This document shows positions 51,374-63,677 of a stretch of 64,000 bases of DNA, piece by piece (the first letter of the stretch is position 1; each line of letters opens with the position of its first letter). Where the stretch lies: positions 8,572,950 to 8,636,949 of the forward strand of contig NC_019872.2 of the NCBI RefSeq assembly GCF_002234675.1. The letters are read 5' to 3'. The notes beneath the pieces are model-generated. The model ran no database searches and was not told the DNA's origin. It saw only the letters and a list, made by a program, of their open reading frames with translations. The position numbers and the translations under genes were made by a program. The DNA is from Oryzias latipes. Lineage: Eukaryota > Chordata > Actinopteri > Beloniformes > Adrianichthyidae.

Positions 51374-52600
51374 AGACAACCCAGGAAGAAAATAAAAGTT
51401 TTTTTGGAGGAAAAAACGACAAAGGAACCACAAAGTCTCCTCTCGACAATTGACAATATAGAGGAGCTGCCATATTAACAGAACTGATCTGTTTATTCTG
51501 AAAAAATGTTTAAGGATAAGGTGGAGGTGATCCACGTTAATTTTAATTTTGTTTTTCTAGACAAATGGATCATGAAATTATTCCTGCCATTGTTATGACA
51601 CCAATTTGCTGATTTCTGGATTTTTTTCTCATTAGTTTAAAATAAAAAAAAACACATACAAGTGAAACTTTTATTAAAACTAACAAATAAATTCTGTTTA
51701 AATGCAGAACGACGTTCTGTTTACACTTTTAATTAAGGAAATAATATTCACTTGTAATGAAAAATGTGATGTCGTCCTGCAATTCATTTATCATCCAAGA
51801 GGTGTCACTCTTTTGTTATTGAACGGATGGAGAATACTGTACTGTGCCTAACCCTTGTGCTATCCTAGGCATTTTAACATTGGGAGTTGGGTCATCTAGA
51901 CCCACTAGACAGTGCGCTGAACCTTTTTTCTTCAATGATTTGTGAACCTCACTATTGTCCATGGATTACATGAAATCTTTCCACCTTTATCCACCTTTGT
52001 CATGGTAGGGAGAACAGATCAATGTAAGGGTGGGGTCAACTAAGATAGCACAAGGGTTAAATGAGTCATTTGGAAGTCTATAATGATTTATTATACCAAA
52101 CAGGCAGAAATAATTAACAATGAATAATAATTTACTATTCTTCAAAAAAGTTGATTAAATGTATTTATCTGTTATAATACTAAAAGAGAAAGTCTTAAAG
52201 TATTATGGCTAATGTTGTAGCATGCTGAGATTTGTTTTTGATCATCTGCATCAGTTTAAATCAGATCAGCATTGGATGTTCTGAAAACTGTAGACATTAA
52301 CTAAATGAAAAACAAAACTGTATTACACTTATAATAAAAAGCAAGTTATTTTCGAATCTTTCTGGGGGTTTTTCTTCCCCTTTTTACATTATAGCCTGTG
52401 CAATTTCTCAAAGTGAAAGCAGATAGTAAACATTTAACAGTAATAAAACAATATTGATGTTTTGAATTATTAACTATTATAGGGATGTGCTAGAAGCACT
52501 AGAACGAAAATAATAAAATGCCACTGAAAAATGAATGCAAATAATAAATATTTTGAGGAACTATTTATTTTTTATTTTATATTCTCAGGAATGCACAGAA
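51374..52600. other. 3' flank of the CLUH gene
   Basis: This follows the CLUH stop. It starts with the leftover frame of the old C-terminus (to about 51453), then AT-rich DNA that includes MITE copy 3. I see no further gene before the CpG-rich exon of the next gene. Confidence 0.4.
51848..52060. mobile_element. TTAA-flanked MITE, copy 3 (piggyBac-like)
   Basis: It has the same ends and interior as copies 1 and 2, about 213 bp. The left flank reads CTAA and the right flank TTAA. It lies about 470 bp downstream of the CLUH stop codon. Confidence 0.7.
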
Positions 52601-52639
52601 AAGACACGTATAATTTAGACCTAAAACATCTTTGCCTTC

Positions 52640-52877
52640 ACAAAAGCCAGAGGTGTGCACGCTGCGCACCACCGCCCACATCGGCGTGCGCGTTCACGGT
52701 GTCAAACCGCGACCGTTAGCCAGCCTGGGCCGGGCGAATGCGGCGTCACCATGAGACAATCCGACCGTCCGTGCCGGCTGATGTGAAAAGTCACGGTTGT
52801 GAGCCTAAACCTGAGCCTCCTTGTTTTTGTATCCGCACATCTGTCATAGGGATATGAGATTCGTCAAGCTCCAAACG
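52640..52877 (+). promoter_or_regulatory. CpG-rich promoter and first exon of the right-hand gene
   Basis: This is the most CpG-rich block in the right third of the window (about 52640-52790), and it ends with a strong donor (CAAACG then GTAAGTT) at 52877. It contains short upstream frames: one starts at an ATG near 52750 and is only 11 codons; another starts at 52854 and runs into the donor. The exon is probably untranslated. The left border is approximate. Confidence 0.55.
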
Positions 52878-55800
52878 GTAAGTTAGGAGTTCTCACGCCA
52901 GAGTCTCTTTTTGTTTTGTCACTTGGTTAGACTTGTTTTTTAAGACCACAGTCTGCGCTTACCCGCTCCGATCTCAAAATGGCGGAGAGGCCGAATGCTA
53001 AGCTAAAAGAAGCTAAGAGGCAAACTTGCGACACTTTTTAGATATAAAAGGCAGAAGAAAAATACAATATCCAGATACTATTATTCAATTGTCATGTGTG
53101 TATATGATGACTTTCAAAAGCAGTTGTTCTCGTTTTAATCAATAAATGGCTTTCGCTGTAACACTTGTTGTGAAGCCTGGATGATCATTCGGCTATTCGG
53201 CTACACTTATGGAAGTTCTGTGTGGACGAGCTAGCCTACAATGTTAGCTATCCCAGCTGTTGTGTCAACGTAAATGTATTAATTAATGTTGCGATGTACC
53301 CATTATTTCTTGTTCAATCTAAATTTAGGTAAATAGTTGATTGTCTTTCGTTTTCTTTATTTTATTTTTTGCTCTAATAGCAACCCTGCAACCTGAAAAA
53401 TGTTACGATATAACTCGACGATGCCAGACAACGAATTCGAGTTTGTTTTTCAATAAAAGATGGCTGTAATAATCGGTTATTATTTGTTTAAATAGCCCCA
53501 ATGCTTTTCTGCTTTACCAAGTGCGGTAGAGGTATCAATTCGTGATCATTAGTTTGACAGCTACCCGTTATTGGGCACAGCTAACCTTAGCTTGAAAGGG
53601 CGTTGCTGAGCCATTGCTGCTACTTTGCCCTTGTGTCCCTGAACGCTTATTAAGACGCCACCCAAGCCATATTTAGATACTACTACTTACTTATTTTTTT
53701 TTTTAGTAAAGTGTATTTGTCTAACGGATATTTTTCGACCTAAATACTATCTGGATTTTCATTCTGGGTGGAGCCTTCCACGAATCGGATCTAAAATTGG
53801 AAAAAATCCGGACATCTTTGCAAGTTTGCTATGGAGCTTACGTACTTGTGATACCTGCTTTAATATTTAAATAAGCTTATCTCAATCATTTGAGCACATC
53901 CCATACACAAATATATAAATGCTTAGTTCATTAAAAAAGAAAAGGATTTTGTTTCAAATCTGTTGCCAAAATCTGGTTTCTGTTCTGCATATATATAGTG
54001 AATAAATTGCTAATCTATTTTTCTTTGTCCCTTTTTTGTAGAGCATCATTTGCTTCATAGTTTGCATTGCTTTGTTGTCTTGACATCAAGAAGCTGTAAC
54101 ATTTCTTTTTTGTTCCTACTTTAGTGAAGTTTTCTTGAAAGCTTCTTTAAAAAAATATGTTGTGGAAAGAAACAGAAGATGCACCTTCCTCTCCCCTCTT
54201 TCACTCTCTTGTGTTCTCTTCTTTTTTAACTTGTTTTGGGTTGATCAACTTGTTGATCTGAACAAGCTGATCAGCTGTGCTCAGCCACTGATCTAAGCAC
54301 TTAAGCCTGATTTCCACTTATGTCGTGTCGACGCAAATATCTTACCAGTCAGATGTTCACCGTTATTGAAAGGCAGATTTGCAATCATGTTTTTATTTTT
54401 CAACATCTTATTGCAGTAACAGCAGTGGTTGTGCCTTGCTTATTCCTAACTCCAGACATGTCAAAGAAACAGCACAGATCTTGCGGGGCAAAGGTGTGTT
54501 GTGTTGCTTGTGGGTATTTGCTGCTTGACTTGCCTACTGCTTGTTGTAAGCCTCTTTGAAAATGGCTGGGAAAAGTTAATAGCCACAAGCATGAATGAGT
54601 TTACCACAGTAAACCAACCACTCACAGTTGTTGGGGTAAATGTTGACGTGAAGCATTTACGTTTTTATCAAGCTGCAGTTCAGATCATGGCATACGTTTG
54701 GGCTTGAATTGTTGTAGAAACTTAAATTGGCTCAAATGAGACTTATTTTGAAGAATGATTTTTATGGAAAATGGTCTAAAGTCTCCTTTTAATTAAAAGA
54801 AAACCGGTTTGACATGTTTTTGAGTTGGCTTCAGCTCTGCTTGCACTGTTTTGATTTTGTTGAAATGTCATTGAAGAGTGACAGTTGAACAAACAGGTAT
54901 GTTTATCCTGCTTTGAGATTTGTAAACAAACATTAACTTTGCCAAGGTCAATAGTAAGACAAGTGGTTTGTCTTTTTAGTAATAGAACTCCCAAAGTAGC
55001 CAGAGGCAGCCAACATTTAAGTCTCTCTCTGTACTAAGCAGGCCGATTATTATTATTTTTATTAGAGCAAGGAATTCTGCATTGACAGTCTTATCTTTGC
55101 AACTATATTTGTTTTTAGAACAGAAACAGAACTTTAAAAAAACAGTTCTTAACCAGTAGGAAGCCATGGTGATATCAGTGTAACAGAAAAATATCAGAAA
55201 TGTGTTTAGTGTTTGACTTGGTTTGTGGTGTTTTTTACATTATTTAAGTTTTCAGGGAAAATGGGTCTGGGTTCTTATGCTTAGATGTTTAGTTTGATAT
55301 ATTCTGTCATTGGAATCTAGAACTGTCTTTTTTACTGGTTCCTCGACATAGAACTAAGTGAACTCTATTGTTCCACACTTTTGCATTACAATTATGTTTA
55401 AGCAAAAAGGGGAAAAACTAGATAAAAACGATTAGATCCTAATATGTGACCATGCTAACAAGCACAATCCCAACACATATTTTAAAGTTTAAATATTTCC
55501 TAATTTCTAACTATTATTTAGCCATTTTTCGATATATTTTTTTTTCTCCAGAGAAAATTCTATCATATTAAAAAAAAAAAAATTGGTGTGAAAAGCTATT
55601 TGTGCTGGGTGGTAATCATGCATTTGGTGCGTTCTAACTTTAAGAACTCTTATTTTATAAAGTGCACTTTTCACTGCTCAAAACCAGAACAACGATGCAA
55701 TTTGAAAGATAACACCAAAGTCCAGTTCTTGGTTTTGGTTTGGACGAGGCAAACTTTGTCACGTATTAGGTAAAATTGGTGCAGTTTTCTTATCCATAAC

Positions 55801-56028
55801 AGTTTTTTGTGTGGTTGTTTATGTTTACAATTTAAAAATTGAAATGATTGCTATTGCACATAAAACTTAATTATTTTATTTTATTTTTTATTTTTTTCTC
55901 AAGTATTTTGTTTGTAATTATTTAAAACAGTTCTTACACTCCCTTAAAACCAACTGTTTGTCTGTTTTAAATAACCCCCACTTCCTTCTTTATACTTTTG
56001 ATAAGTTAATGCACCTTGATCCCTTTTT
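52878..56028 (+). other. First-intron DNA of the right-hand gene, left part
   Basis: This is AT-rich sequence with no recognisable exon or mobile element. Many short frames are present but none has family features. It is followed by the minisatellite and Helitron-like array. Confidence 0.35.
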
Positions 56029-56235
56029 GGTTGAATGCTGTAAAGCATTCAACCCTTTGTTTTCCTGTTTCTCTTTATTGGTTGAATGCTGTAAAGCATT
56101 CAACCCTTTGTTTTCCTGTTTCTCTTTATTTATTGGTTGAATGCTGTAAAGCATTCAACCCTTTGTTTTCCTGTTTCTCTTTATTTATTGGTTGAATGCT
56201 ATAAAGCATTCAACCCTTTGTTTTCCTGTTTCTCT
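56029..56235 (+). repeat. Four-unit minisatellite with a perfect palindrome in each unit
   Basis: There are four tandem units of about 50-58 bp, each containing GTTGAATGCT, a 4-base loop and AGCATTCAAC, so each can fold into a 10-bp hairpin (the last unit has one changed loop base). Units end with TTTGTTTTCCTG and CTCTTTATTTATT. The text GCATTCAACCCT recurs near the 3' ends of the Helitron-like units that follow, so the two are probably related. Confidence 0.8.
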
Positions 56236-56263
56236 TTATTTATTATTATTATTATTTATACTA

Positions 56264-56805
56264 TCTTCCGCCGTTTTTTGACACTTAACTACTTCTACAT
56301 TTTTTAACCTATTTTTACCATTCAACTTTTGAAATGTTCAGCTCTTTCAGCTTATTCTTGCTATGACTTTTGGTACTTCTAATCCTTGTACTTTTTAAGA
56401 TATTCCAGTTTTTACGGGAATTATTGCCCTATTAAAATGCATTGGAAAGTTATGGTGCAAGAGGTTCCCGGATCGACACCCAGTTCGGACACTTGAAATC
56501 TTTCTACCATTCACCTTTTTAAATGTTCAACTCTTTCAACTTATTACAGATATTACTTTTGGTCATTCAAATCATTGAAATTTTTAAGATATTCCAGGAT
56601 TTTGCAGGATTTTTGCTCCATTAAAATACATAGGGAATTCTTGTGCTTAACCTTTTTTAAAGGTTTTCACCTTTTTTAACCATTTTACTTTTAAAATGTT
56701 GAGCTCTTTCAGCTCAGTTCAGCCATTTCTTTTACAAATTAAGCTTTCTATCAGCAATACAGCATTCAACCCTGCATTTTCTTCTGGAAATGCAGCTCCT
56801 TCTAG
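56264..56805 (+). mobile_element. Helitron-like unit A (shortest)
   Basis: It begins TCTTCCGCCG after an A and ends with a hairpin (CTGCATTT, loop, AAATGCAG) followed 10 nt later by CTAG and then T. A 5' TC, a 3' hairpin and a CTRR end at an A/T target are the hallmarks of Helitrons. It is 542 bp, has no 340-bp internal repeats and no coding region. Confidence 0.6.
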
Positions 56806-56822
56806 TTATTATTATTATAGTA

Positions 56823-58381
56823 TCTTCCGCCGTTTTTTGGCGTTTAACTCCTTCTACAATTTTTAACCTATTTTAACCATTCTACTTTTAAAATTTTCAG
56901 CTCTTTTACCTTTTTTCTGCTATGACTTTTGGTTTTTCAAATCCTTTTACTTTTTAAGATATTCCAGGTTTTCCGGGAATTTTTGCTCCATTGAAATACA
57001 TGGAGAATTTTTCGTTCAGAAGTTCACAGTTAAACTCCTTCTACAATTTTTCACCTATTTTAACCGTTCGACTATGAAAATGTTCAGCTCTTTCATCTTA
57101 TTCTAGCTATGACATTTTGGTCCTTCAAATCCCTGAACTTTTCCATTTATTCCCGGATATTCCTGGATTTTCCAATCTTTTTGCTCCATTGGCCACACCT
57201 TTGCTTCTTTAAACAATTGTAACTTTAACATTCTTTTGGCTAGAGAGACCGTTCAAATATTGAAATGTTCACAAGGTTTTGGACTTCAACATAAGGTTGA
57301 AAAATTATTATGGGATGGCAACACCACCTACAGTTTGGCGGCCATTTTGTGCCAAAATGTGAGGGAATTTTAAACTTCTTCAAACTTTCACCTATTTTTA
57401 CCATTCTACTATTACAATGTTCAACCCTTTCATCTTATTCCTTTCAGCTATGACTTTTGGTCCTTCAAATCTTTGAACTTTTCCAGATATTCCCGGATAT
57501 TCCCAGATTTTCCAATGTTTTTGCTCCATTGGCCACACCTTTGCTTCTTTAAACAATTGTAACTTTAACATTCTTTTGGCTAGAGACACCGTTCAAATAT
57601 TGAAATGTTCACAAGGTTTTGGACTTCAACATAAAGTTCAAAATTATTATGGGATGGCAACACCACCTACAGTTTGGCAGCCATTTTGTGCCAAAATGTG
57701 AGGCAATTTTAAACTTCTTCAAACTTTCACGTATTTTTACCATTCTACTATTACAATGTTCAACCTTTTCAGCTTATTCCTTTCAGCTATGACTTTTGGT
57801 CCTTCAAATCTTTGAACTTTTCCAGATATTCCCGGATATTCCCAGATTTTCCAATGTTTTTGCTCCATTGGCCACACCTTTGCTTCTTTAAACAATTGTA
57901 ACTTTAACATTCTTTTGGCTAGAGACACCGTTCAAATATTGAAATGTTCACAAGGTTTTGGACTTCAACATAAGGTTCAAGATTATTATGGGATGGCAAC
58001 ACCACCTACAGTTTGGCGGCCATTTTGTGCCAAAATGTGAGGCAATTTTAAACTTCTTCAAACTTTCACGTAGTTTAATCCTTCTACTATTACAATGTTC
58101 AACCCTTTCATCTTATTCCTTTCAGCTACGACTTTTAGTCTTTCAAATCTTTGAACTTTTCAAGATATTCCAAGATTTTTCAGGATTTTTGCTCCATTAA
58201 AATGCATAGGGAATTCTTGTGCTTAACCTCTTTTACATGTTTTTACTTTTTTTAACCATTTTACTTTTAAAATGTTGATCTCTTTCAGCTCAGTTCAGCC
58301 ATTTATTTTACACATTAAGCTTTCTTTCAGCAATACAGCATTCAACCCTGCATTTTCTTCTGGAAATGCAGCTCCTTCTAG
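56823..58381 (+). mobile_element. Helitron-like unit B with three internal repeats
   Basis: It has the same ends as unit A and is 1559 bp. It contains about three tandem copies of the 340-bp internal repeat (57044-58065). It is separated from unit A by a short ATT-rich spacer. Confidence 0.6.
57044..58065 (+). repeat. 340-bp internal tandem repeats of unit B
   Basis: Repeat starts near 57044, 57388, 57727 and 58066 give a spacing of 339-344. Each copy includes AGATATTCCCGGATATTCCC-like text and a GGGATGGCAACACCACCTAC block. The first copy is more diverged than the others. Confidence 0.75.
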
Positions 58382-58404
58382 TTATTATTATTATTATTAT
58401 AGTA

Positions 58405-60267
58405 TCTTCCGCCGTTTTTTGGCGTTTAACTACTTCTACAATTTTTAACCTATTTTAACCATTCTACTTTTAAAATGTTCATCTCTTTCATCTTATTTCT
58501 GCTATGACTTTTGGTTTTTCAAATCCTTTTACTTTTTAAGATATTCCAGGTTTTCCGGGAATTTTTGCTCCATTGAAATACATGGAGAATTTTTCGTTCA
58601 GAAGTTCACAGTTAAACTCCTTCTACAATTTTTCACCTATTTTAACCGTTCGACTATGAAAATGTTCAGCTCTTTCATCTTATTCTAGCTATGACATTTT
58701 GGTCCTTCAAATCTTTGAACTTTTCCAGATATTCCTGGATATTCCCAGATTTTCCAATCTTTTTGCTCCATTGGCCACACCTTTGCTTCTTTAAACAATT
58801 GTAACTTTAACATTCTTTTGGCTAGAGACACCGTTCAAATATTGAAATGTTCACAAGGTTTTGGACTTCAACATAAGGTTTAAAAATTATTATGGGATGG
58901 CAACACCACCTACAGTTTGGCGGCCATTTTGTGCCAAAATGTGAGGCAATTTTAAACTTCTTCAAACTTTCACCTATTTTTACCATTCTACTATTACAAT
59001 GTTCAACCCTTTCAGCTTATTCCTTTCAGCTATGACTTTTGGTCCTTCAAAATTTTGAACTTTTCCAGATATTCCCGGATATTCCCAGATTTTCCAATCT
59101 TTTTGCTCCATTGGCCACACCTTTGCTTCTTTAAACAATTGTAACTTTAACATTCTTTTGGCTAGAGACACCGTTCAAATATTGAAATGTTCACAAGGTT
59201 TTGGACTTCAACATAAAGTTCAAAATTATTATGGGATGGCAACACCACCTACAGTTTGGCGGCCATTTTGTGCCAAAATGTGAGGCAATTTTAAACTTCT
59301 TCAAACTTTCACGTATTTTAATCCTTTTACTATTACAATGTTCAACCCTTTCAGCTTATTCCTTTCAGCTACGACTTTTAGTCTTTCAAATCTTTGAACT
59401 TTTCAAGATATTCCAAGATTTTCCAGGATTTTCCAAGATTTTTGCTTCATTTAAATACATGGAGAATCCTTGAAAACCTTTGTTGCTTTCAAGCATTATA
59501 ACTTTAACAAGCTTTCAGCTAGAGGCACCGTTCAAACATTGAAATGCTCACAAGGCTTTGGACTTCAACATACGTTTTGAAATTATTATGGGATGGCAAC
59601 ACAACCTACTGTTTGGTGGGCATTTTTTGACAAAATCTGAAGCAAATGTTGCAATAAACTTCATCCATGGCTGGAACTGAACATATTGAAATTCACTGGA
59701 TCTGGACATATAAGGAATGTGGGCGTGGTTAGCAAACAAAGCTCGTTGCTAAGGATGTCCAAAAGTTTACTTTTTCCGATTCATCTGAAACCGACGTTGA
59801 TTTGTTCCTCATCTCCAGGCGACCGAAACATAAAATGGTTGCTATGGAGATAAAATCAATAGAAAAGCCGCCATTTTGAAAAGAGTGGATTTTCTATCAA
59901 CTTAGAACATGTAGCTTTTACCAATATAATACTCTCAAACAACGTGTTTTTTGGAGTCAGTTGATGATGCTGATTCCAATGCTAGTACTTTTAGCCATTT
60001 TAGCAACATCTTCAAATTTTCAACAATTCAGCCATTTTTTCAACAATTTCAGCTTTCATGCTTAAGTCCTACAAATTTTGACCTATTTCAGCCATTCTAC
60101 TTTTACAATGTTCAACTTTTTCAGCTTATTCCTGCTAGGACTTTTGCACCTTTAACTTTTCATGGTTCTTCCAGTACAGTTCAGTCATTTCTTCAGCTAA
60201 TTCAGCTTTCATTCAGCAGTACAGCATTCAACCCTGCATTTTCTTCTGGAAATGCAGCTCCTTCTAG
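58405..60267 (+). mobile_element. Helitron-like unit C with two internal repeats
   Basis: It has the same TC start and hairpin-CTAG end and is 1863 bp. About two 340-bp repeats (58632-59310) are followed by a segment (about 59460-60230) that unit B lacks and unit D shares. Confidence 0.6.
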
Positions 60268-60292
60268 TTTATTATTATCGTATCTTATAGTA

Positions 60293-62931
60293 TCTTCCGC
60301 CGTTTTTTGGCGTTTAACTACTTCTACAATTTTTAACCTATTTTAACCATTCTACTATTAAAATGTTCATTTCTTTCATCTTATTTCTGCTATGACTTTT
60401 GGTTTTTCAAATCCTTTTACTTTTTAAGATATTCCAGGTTTTCCGGGAATTTTTGCTCCATTGAAATACATGGAGAATTTTTCGTTCAGAAGTTCACAGT
60501 TAAACTCCTTCTACAATTTTTCACCTATTTTAACCGTTCGACTATGAAAATGTTCAGCTCTTTCATCTTATTCTAGCTATGACATTTTGGTCCTTCAAAT
60601 CCTTGAACTTTTCCAGATATTCCCGGATATTCCCAGATTTTCCAATGTTTTTGCTCCATTGGCCACACCTTTGCTTCTTTAAACAATTGTAACTTTAACA
60701 TTCTTTTGGCTAGAGACACCGTTCAAATATTGAAATGTTCACAAGGTTTTGGACTTCAACATAAGGCTCAAAATTATTATGGGATGGCAACACCACCTAC
60801 AGTTTGGCGGCCATTTTGTGCCAAAATGTGAGGCAATTTTAAACTTCTTCAAACTTTCACCTATTTTTACCATTCTACTATTACAATGTTCAACCTTTCC
60901 AGCTTATTCCTTTCAGCTATGACTTTTGGTCCTTCAAATCCTTGAACTTTTCCAGATATTCCCGGATATTCCCAGATTTTCCAATCTTTTTGCTCCATTG
61001 GCCACACCTTTGCTTCTTTAAACAATTGTAACTTTAACATTCTTTTGGCTAGAGACACCGTTCAAATATTGAAATGTTCACAAGGTTTTGGACTTCAACA
61101 TAAGGTTTAAAAATTATTATGGGATGGCAACACCACCTACAGTTTGGCGGCCATTTTGTGCCAAAATGTGAGGCAATTTTAAACTTCTTCAAACTTTCAC
61201 CTATTTTTACCATTCTACTATTACAATGTTCAACCTTTCCAGCTTATTCCTTTCAGCTATGACTTTTGGTCCTTCAAATCCTTGAACTTTTCCAGATATT
61301 CCCGGATATTCCCAGATTTTCCAATCTTTTTGCTCCATTGGCCACACCTTTGCTTCTTTAAACAATTGTAACTTTAACATTCTTTTGACTAGAGACACCG
61401 TTCAAATATTGAAATGTTCACAAGGTTTTGGACTTCAACATAAGGTTTAAAAATTATTATGGGATGGCAACACCACCTACAGTTTGGCGGCCATTTTGTG
61501 CCAAAATGTGAGGCAATTTTAAACTTCTTCAAACTTTCACCTATTTTTACCATTCTACTATTACAATGTTCAACCCTTTCATCTTATTCCTTTCAGCTAT
61601 GACTTTTGGTCCTTCAAATCTTTGAACTTTTCCAGATATTCCCGGATATTCCCAGATTTTCCAATGTTTTTGCTCCATTGGCCACACCTTTGCTTCTTTA
61701 AACAATTGTAACTTTAACATTCTTTTGGCTAGAGACACCGTTCAAATATTGAAATGTTCACAAAGTTTTGGACTTCAACATAAGGTTCAAAATTATTATG
61801 GGATGGCAACACCACCTACAGTTTGGCGGCCATTTTGTGCCAAAATGTGAGGCAATTTTAAACTTCTTCAAACTTTCACGTATTTTAATCCTTCTACTAT
61901 TACAATGTTCAACCCTTTCAGCTTATTCCTTTCAGCTACGACTTTTAGTCTTTCAAATCTTTGAACTTTTCAAGATATTCCAAGATTTTCCAGGGTTTTC
62001 CAAGATTTTTGCTTCATTTAAATACATGGAGAATCCTTGAAAACCTTTGTTGCTTTCAAGCATTATAACTTTAACAAGCTTTCAGCTAGAGGCACCGTTC
62101 AAACATTGAAATGCTCACAAGGCTTTGGACTTCAACATACGTTTTGAAATTATTATGGGATGGCAACACAACCTACTGTTTGGTGGCCATTTTTTGACAA
62201 AATCTGAAGCAAATATTGCAATAAACTTCATCCATGGCTGGAACTGAACATATTGAAATTCACTGGATCTGGACATATAAGGAATGTGGGCGTGGTTAGC
62301 CAACAAACTTCGTTGCTAAGGACGTCCAAAGGTTTACTTTTTCCGATTTGTCTGAAACTGACGTCGATTTGTTCGTCATCCCATGCCGCCCCAAACGTAA
62401 AATGGTTGCTATGGAGATAAAATTAATAGAAAAGCCGCCATTTTGAAAAAAGTGGATTTTCTGTCAACTTATAACATGTAGCTTTTACTAATATGATTCT
62501 CTCAAACAATGTGTTTTTTGGATTCAGTTGATGATGCTGATTCCAATGCTAGTACTTTTAGCCATTTTAGCAACTTCTTCAAATTTTCAACACTTCAGCC
62601 ATTTTTTCAACAATTTCAGCTTTAATGCTTAAGTCCTACAAATTTTGACCTATTTCAGCCATTCTACTATTACAATGTTCAACTTTTTCATCTTATTCCT
62701 GCTAGGACTTTTGCACATTTAACTTTTAAGGTTTTCCCAGTACAGTTAAGCCATTTCTTCAGCTAATTCAGCTTTCATACTTAACTCTTATTTAACCTAT
62801 TTTAACCATTTTACTTGTAACATGTTGAGCTCTTTCAGCTCAGTTCGGCCATTTCTTTTACAAATAAAGCTTTCTTTCAGCAATACAGCATTCAACCCTG
62901 CATTTTCTTCTGGAAATGCAGCTCCTTCTAG
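60293..62931 (+). mobile_element. Helitron-like unit D with four internal repeats
   Basis: It has the same TC start and hairpin-CTAG end and is 2639 bp. About four 340-bp repeats (60518-61877) are followed by the segment shared with unit C. Confidence 0.6.
60518..61877 (+). repeat. 340-bp internal tandem repeats of unit D
   Basis: Repeat starts near 60518, 60857, 61197, 61537 and 61877 give a spacing of 339-340. The second and third copies are nearly identical to each other, which points to recent expansion. Confidence 0.8.
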
Positions 62932-63409
62932 TTTTATTTGTGACTGATCACTGAGATAACCACACATTTGCTTACTAGTTTAATGACAAGACATGCTAAA
63001 CTGCTTTTCTTTTTCTGTTTTATTTATTTGATTTTAACTCCAAAGAAAAATGCCTTGGCCAACATTTTAGTTTGTCTATCAACTACTACTTTTCTATGTG
63101 TTCCTTTAAAAAAACACTTTTGGTGCAGTTTGTGAAGTCCAGGTGTACAAGCCGTGATAAGGTAACAGCTTGGAAGTCTGGTTGTTCCTTCACAAATTTC
63201 CCCTGTGTGGGATCAATAAAGTACTTCTGATTCTGATTTTCTGCTCACCACAGAAATCACTGCACTCTTCTGTCAGGTTACTAACACATTGTTTTGTGTT
63301 TAAATAACTGTAGCAAAAAAAACATTCAGCTTTGTTCTAAAACTGATTTGTACAAACAAAATTGATAGCTCATTTTAAACATTGATTTGTTTCTTTATTT
63401 ACTTTGCAG
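62932..63409 (+). other. First-intron DNA of the right-hand gene, right part
   Basis: This is AT-rich sequence. At about 63195-63240 the text GTGTGGGATCAATAAAGT followed by TTCTGATTCTGATT resembles a short LINE 3' end. It ends with the acceptor TTTACTTTGCAG before 63410. Confidence 0.35.
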
Positions 63410-63677
63410 ACAGTGAAACCTACAAGAAAAGTGTAGGAGACACCAGAGCAGACCAAGGCAGCGTTGAGTTAAGGTCTTCTCTGCGTGTCTGGTGTAAATC
63501 CTATTAGCTACCGCCCAGTCACTTCTTTACACTGCTCTGTCAGCTGTATGGAGGACTTGTAGTGTCTGTCACTAAGAAACACTAGCAAAGACTTTGTGTT
63601 GTCTGGTCAAGCTGCTAAGTGGCTTATAGCTGCTGCAGACCCAGACTCTGTTCCTATGAGCTTTAAATCCCTGAATG
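63410..63677 (+). other. Second exon of the right-hand gene, mostly untranslated
   Basis: The exon is bounded by a good acceptor (TTTGCAG) and donor (AATG then GTATGT). Frames are closed except the last: an ATG at 63656 opens a frame MSFKSLN that continues past the donor, so it may be the true start codon. Joined to the first exon, the upstream ATG at 52854 would give a 16-codon upstream frame. I do not recognise the protein. Confidence 0.45.

Noticed and set aside
57398-61738. Six near-identical 63-codon minus-strand frames starting MSLAKRMLKLQLF in the 340-bp repeats
   Set aside because: They recur because the DNA repeats. No family features, no splice or promoter context, and the changes between copies are not mainly synonymous.
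59201-62040. Repeated 80-90 codon plus-strand frames starting MDFNI in the same array
   Set aside because: These are again products of the repeat DNA with low-complexity Phe/Leu-rich content, with no sign of a gene.
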